Part shown: piece after piece, positions 61,690 through 64,000 of the stretch | How positions within the stretch are numbered: position 1 is the first letter of the stretch | How the letters are laid out: every line of letters begins with the position of its first letter | Assembly: GCA_014607495.2 (NCBI GenBank) | Contig: CP053170.1 | Coordinates: 558,001-622,000 of the forward strand | Origin: Carposina sasakii | Taxonomy: Eukaryota > Arthropoda > Insecta > Lepidoptera > Carposinidae | Direction of reading: 5' to 3' | DNA length: 64,000 nucleotides | Notes under the pieces: generated by a model | Seen by the model: the letters and a program-made list of their open reading frames with translations, nothing else | The model's database searches: none | What the model was told of the DNA's origin: nothing | Program-made: the position numbers and the translations under genes

Positions 61690-64000
61690 ATGATCGTCGT
61701 GAGCCCTACATTCAGATATATTGTTCTTGGCATCTTATTTATGTCAGGTAAGTATACCTTTGTCTTCATTAGGAGGTTACAATGAATTCTTGAGATATTT
61801 AATTGTATCAGGTGTCACTATTCGGTTATGGTTGCATGCTAGGTGCTTGGATCTGGTTTTTCGTTGCGACTATAGTGGCTTGTGTTCGTGACCATGAGTC
61901 GGCAGATCCGAGGGTCAGCGGAGGGTGTAGGGCCACCGATCCCTCGATGGGAATTCTTAGGAGTTGATTAAGTACATTAAAATACTTCAGCTGCATCTAC
62001 CTCCGTGTATGTCGTAAGAGTCTACTAATGAACTCAAGGACGTCCGCTATGCCAACGTGGCTTTAGAATCTCCATTGTGATCCTGCAGGACTGGCTACCC
62101 TGTGGTAACATAGCCGTATATAAAATGTTTTCAAAATTAGATTATGAAAAGAAATCAACTGTTCCATACATTTCAGTGCAGTAATTATTCAAGATTGCTG
62201 ATTTTTTTCACTATTTCGGAGTTGGCCCCATAGTGAAAGTTGTTTCTTTTTACCTATCTTGTTTAGTGTCACAAGCTAATGTTTCAGTTACTGCACAAGA
62301 AGATGAGCAACCAATTATGAGTAACATTACTCCTGGAGGACCTTGTGAAGAAGGAAGAGCGTACAATATGGACTGCAACATGTGCTTCTGTGGAGCCAAC
62401 AACTTTCTGACATGCACCCAAATGGCATGTTTTGACGGGAACCGCCGAAAAGGATCCAAGAGTGGGAGAAAAGATCTGGCTGGTAGTAAATGCTCTCCGG
62501 GGGAGATTCGGGACCATTTGCCTGATTGTCAGTTCTGCTATTGTAATTTCAGGGGTACATTACTTTGTATGATATTGGAAAAAATCAAGTGCAGGAAGAG
62601 GATGTTGAAATGTAAGTGATCGTATTTTTTAGCAGGGCTGTTGCGACAAATCTTTTTGTACATTGTGATGATCACTGAGATTCTAGAAATGGAAGCGAAC
62701 GGAAGGGAGTTTTCCTGAATTTTCTTCAGATAATTACACTTCCATTTAGGTACTGGATATAATATATTACCTTCAGCTAATATTACCTATCATATTATTG
62801 TGGGCCAAGTCTCATATACAAGTTATAAGCATGGAGATCAGAATAGTTTTTCTCAATCTTTGTATATGGTTTTCTTTTATTTTCAGTAACTAAAAACTCT
62901 GACTTCATCGACATCTCTCCAATGTTCGAAGAAAATGTTGAAACGTTACCGATCTTACCCCATTCCGCGGCTGAATGTGAGCCAGGAAAGAGCTATCAGA
63001 TCGAATGCAATAGTTGTTTTTGTTCTTCCGAGAAAAACCTGATCTGCACCAGAATATACTGCTTTAGTTTACACGATGCGCATGAGAGGGATGCTTTCAA
63101 ACTATCAGGTGAGCTGATCCCCTGGCCACCATGAACGATCAGTATTACTCGTATTCCCAGTTCAGATGCCGTTGCAAAAAGGCGTGGAGCGACATTTCGT
63201 TTGTACAACAAAGTTGAGTAACTTGAAAGAACTGGGTCACCAGGTATCATTAGCATTAAGAGAACTTAGGATATCTAGCTATCATCAATTCACCAATCAC
63301 AACGTGTTCTTATATATGCATGCAGTGATTAAGTTTATTGGTCTAGTTCTCTAATGAAAACGCATTGTAATTCATTTTTCAAGGAGCTGCTTGCAAAGAA
63401 GGTGACGCGATAAACTATAACTGCGTAGTATGCAAATGTCAGAATGGAGTTTTAGATTGCGATGCAGAATATGATTGCGTGACTGCTACTGAACAGAAAT
63501 TTATAGAAAAATATCTGGAGAATGGGAAGACCTTAGATGTTCAGCCAGATGAGAGCAATTGTATTCCCGATGCTATATATAGGTAGATAGCAGTTACTTG
63601 TGATTTTTTACACGTTTGAGAAACTTGACTTGGTAATTGTGCAATTTTCGTAATGGCATTGCTATTACTTTGCTTATGTAAGATATCGTAATCAGCCTAC
63701 CGAGAGGCTTAATATAAAAGTTTTTGAGCCTTTTTGAGTCCTCACAAACCTGATAAGATTTTAAGCCTCGTTGGGGATTGTAATATTAGGGCTCTTTGAG
63801 AATTATACTTTTAAAGCTCGCTTAGTATTACAATATTTAATTTGCCTAGTTGGAAATTATTATTTTTTAATTCATCACTTTTTTAAGGACTGCTAAGTTT
63901 TAATTTTTAAGACGTGTTCAGCCTTAATTTTTGAGGTCTAATAACTACTGTTTCAGGCTCGACTGTAACAAATGCTACTGCCAAAAGGATAGGACTCTAA
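61690..64000 (+). CDS. Second pacifastin-type inhibitor gene (gene 2), 3' partial
   Basis: Five exons are visible: 61690-61747, 62267-62611, 62887-63108, 63384-63582 and 63957 to the window end. All phases agree (1, 1, 1, 2). Exon 1 encodes a signal peptide, MIVVSPTFRYIVLGILFMS. Exons 2 to 5 are cassette III, parallel to cassettes I and II of gene 1. Exon 2 has C-EEGRAYNMD-C-NM-C-F-C-GANNFLT-C-TQMA-C and C-SPGEIRDHLPD-C-QF-C-Y-C-NFRGTLL-C-MILEKIK-C. Exon 3 (222 nt) has C-EPGKSYQIE-C-NS-C-F-C-SSEKNLI-C-TRIY-C. Exon 4 has C-KEGDAINYN-C-VV-C-K-C-QNGVLD-C-DAEYD-C and NCIPDAIYR. Exon 5 starts R-LD-C-NK-C-Y-C-QKDRTL. It is probably secreted. It likely arose from gene 1 by tandem duplication and gained its own first exon. 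Confidence 0.87.
61830..61935. repeat. Foldback-element remnant in gene 2 intron 1
   Basis: Shares gcatgctaggtgctt, ggatctggttttt and gcagatccgagggtcag with the arms of 1141-1726. It is diverged and single-armed. Confidence 0.65.
62148..62282. repeat. Repeat shared with 31430-31577, overlapping the gene 2 exon 2 acceptor
   Basis: Matches 31430-31577 along ctgttccatacatttcagtg, cagtaattattc, gctgatttttt, ggagttgg.cccatagtga and gttgtttctttttacct. The match runs past the exon 2 start at 62267 by about 15 bases. Confidence 0.75.

Overview
The window is nuclear DNA of an insect, most likely a moth or butterfly. The basis is small phase-consistent exons with GT..AG introns, very dense short DNA transposons and tRNA-headed SINEs, a Helitron end of the lepidopteran type (CTAGT terminus), and protein families typical of arthropods. 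No species can be named from sequence alone.

Layout. (1) 304-1107, plus strand: the last two exons of PNO1, a KH-domain ribosome-assembly factor. (2) 3058-10190, minus strand: a complete nine-exon EIPR1 (TSSC1) gene, a WD40 protein of endosomal retrograde traffic; its 381 residues were rebuilt exon by exon and all phases agree. (3) 10191-16386: intergenic, mostly nested transposons. (4) 16387-60492, plus strand: a 44-kb pacifastin-type (Kazal-unrelated, six-cysteine) serine-protease-inhibitor gene with a signal-peptide exon, a 15.4-kb first intron holding a dead mariner, and 24 inhibitor domains in its longest predicted form (1,506 aa). (5) 61690-64000, plus strand: the start of a second, paralogous pacifastin gene with its own signal-peptide exon, running off the window.

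The remarkable region is the pacifastin locus. Every exon join is phase-compatible, and the gene appears to have a nested series of alternative 3' ends, most with their own poly(A) signal: 40400, 44059, possibly 44619, 48686, 56981 and 60492. The first of these is a single 4.7-kb terminal exon. It would attach about 1,580 residues of acidic D-[VIL]-A-P octapeptides in a 40-residue higher-order repeat, then a 35-residue Pro/Lys/Ser/Thr/Trp-Tyr repeat, then a His/Tyr tail, to only two inhibitor domains. Downstream, a four-exon cassette encoding five domains occurs three times in tandem; the third copy is the second gene. Two domains have lost exactly one known disulfide pair (C2 and C6). The predicted P1 residue varies widely between domains.

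All gene models here are hand-made from splice signals, phase and family resemblance; no transcript evidence was available.
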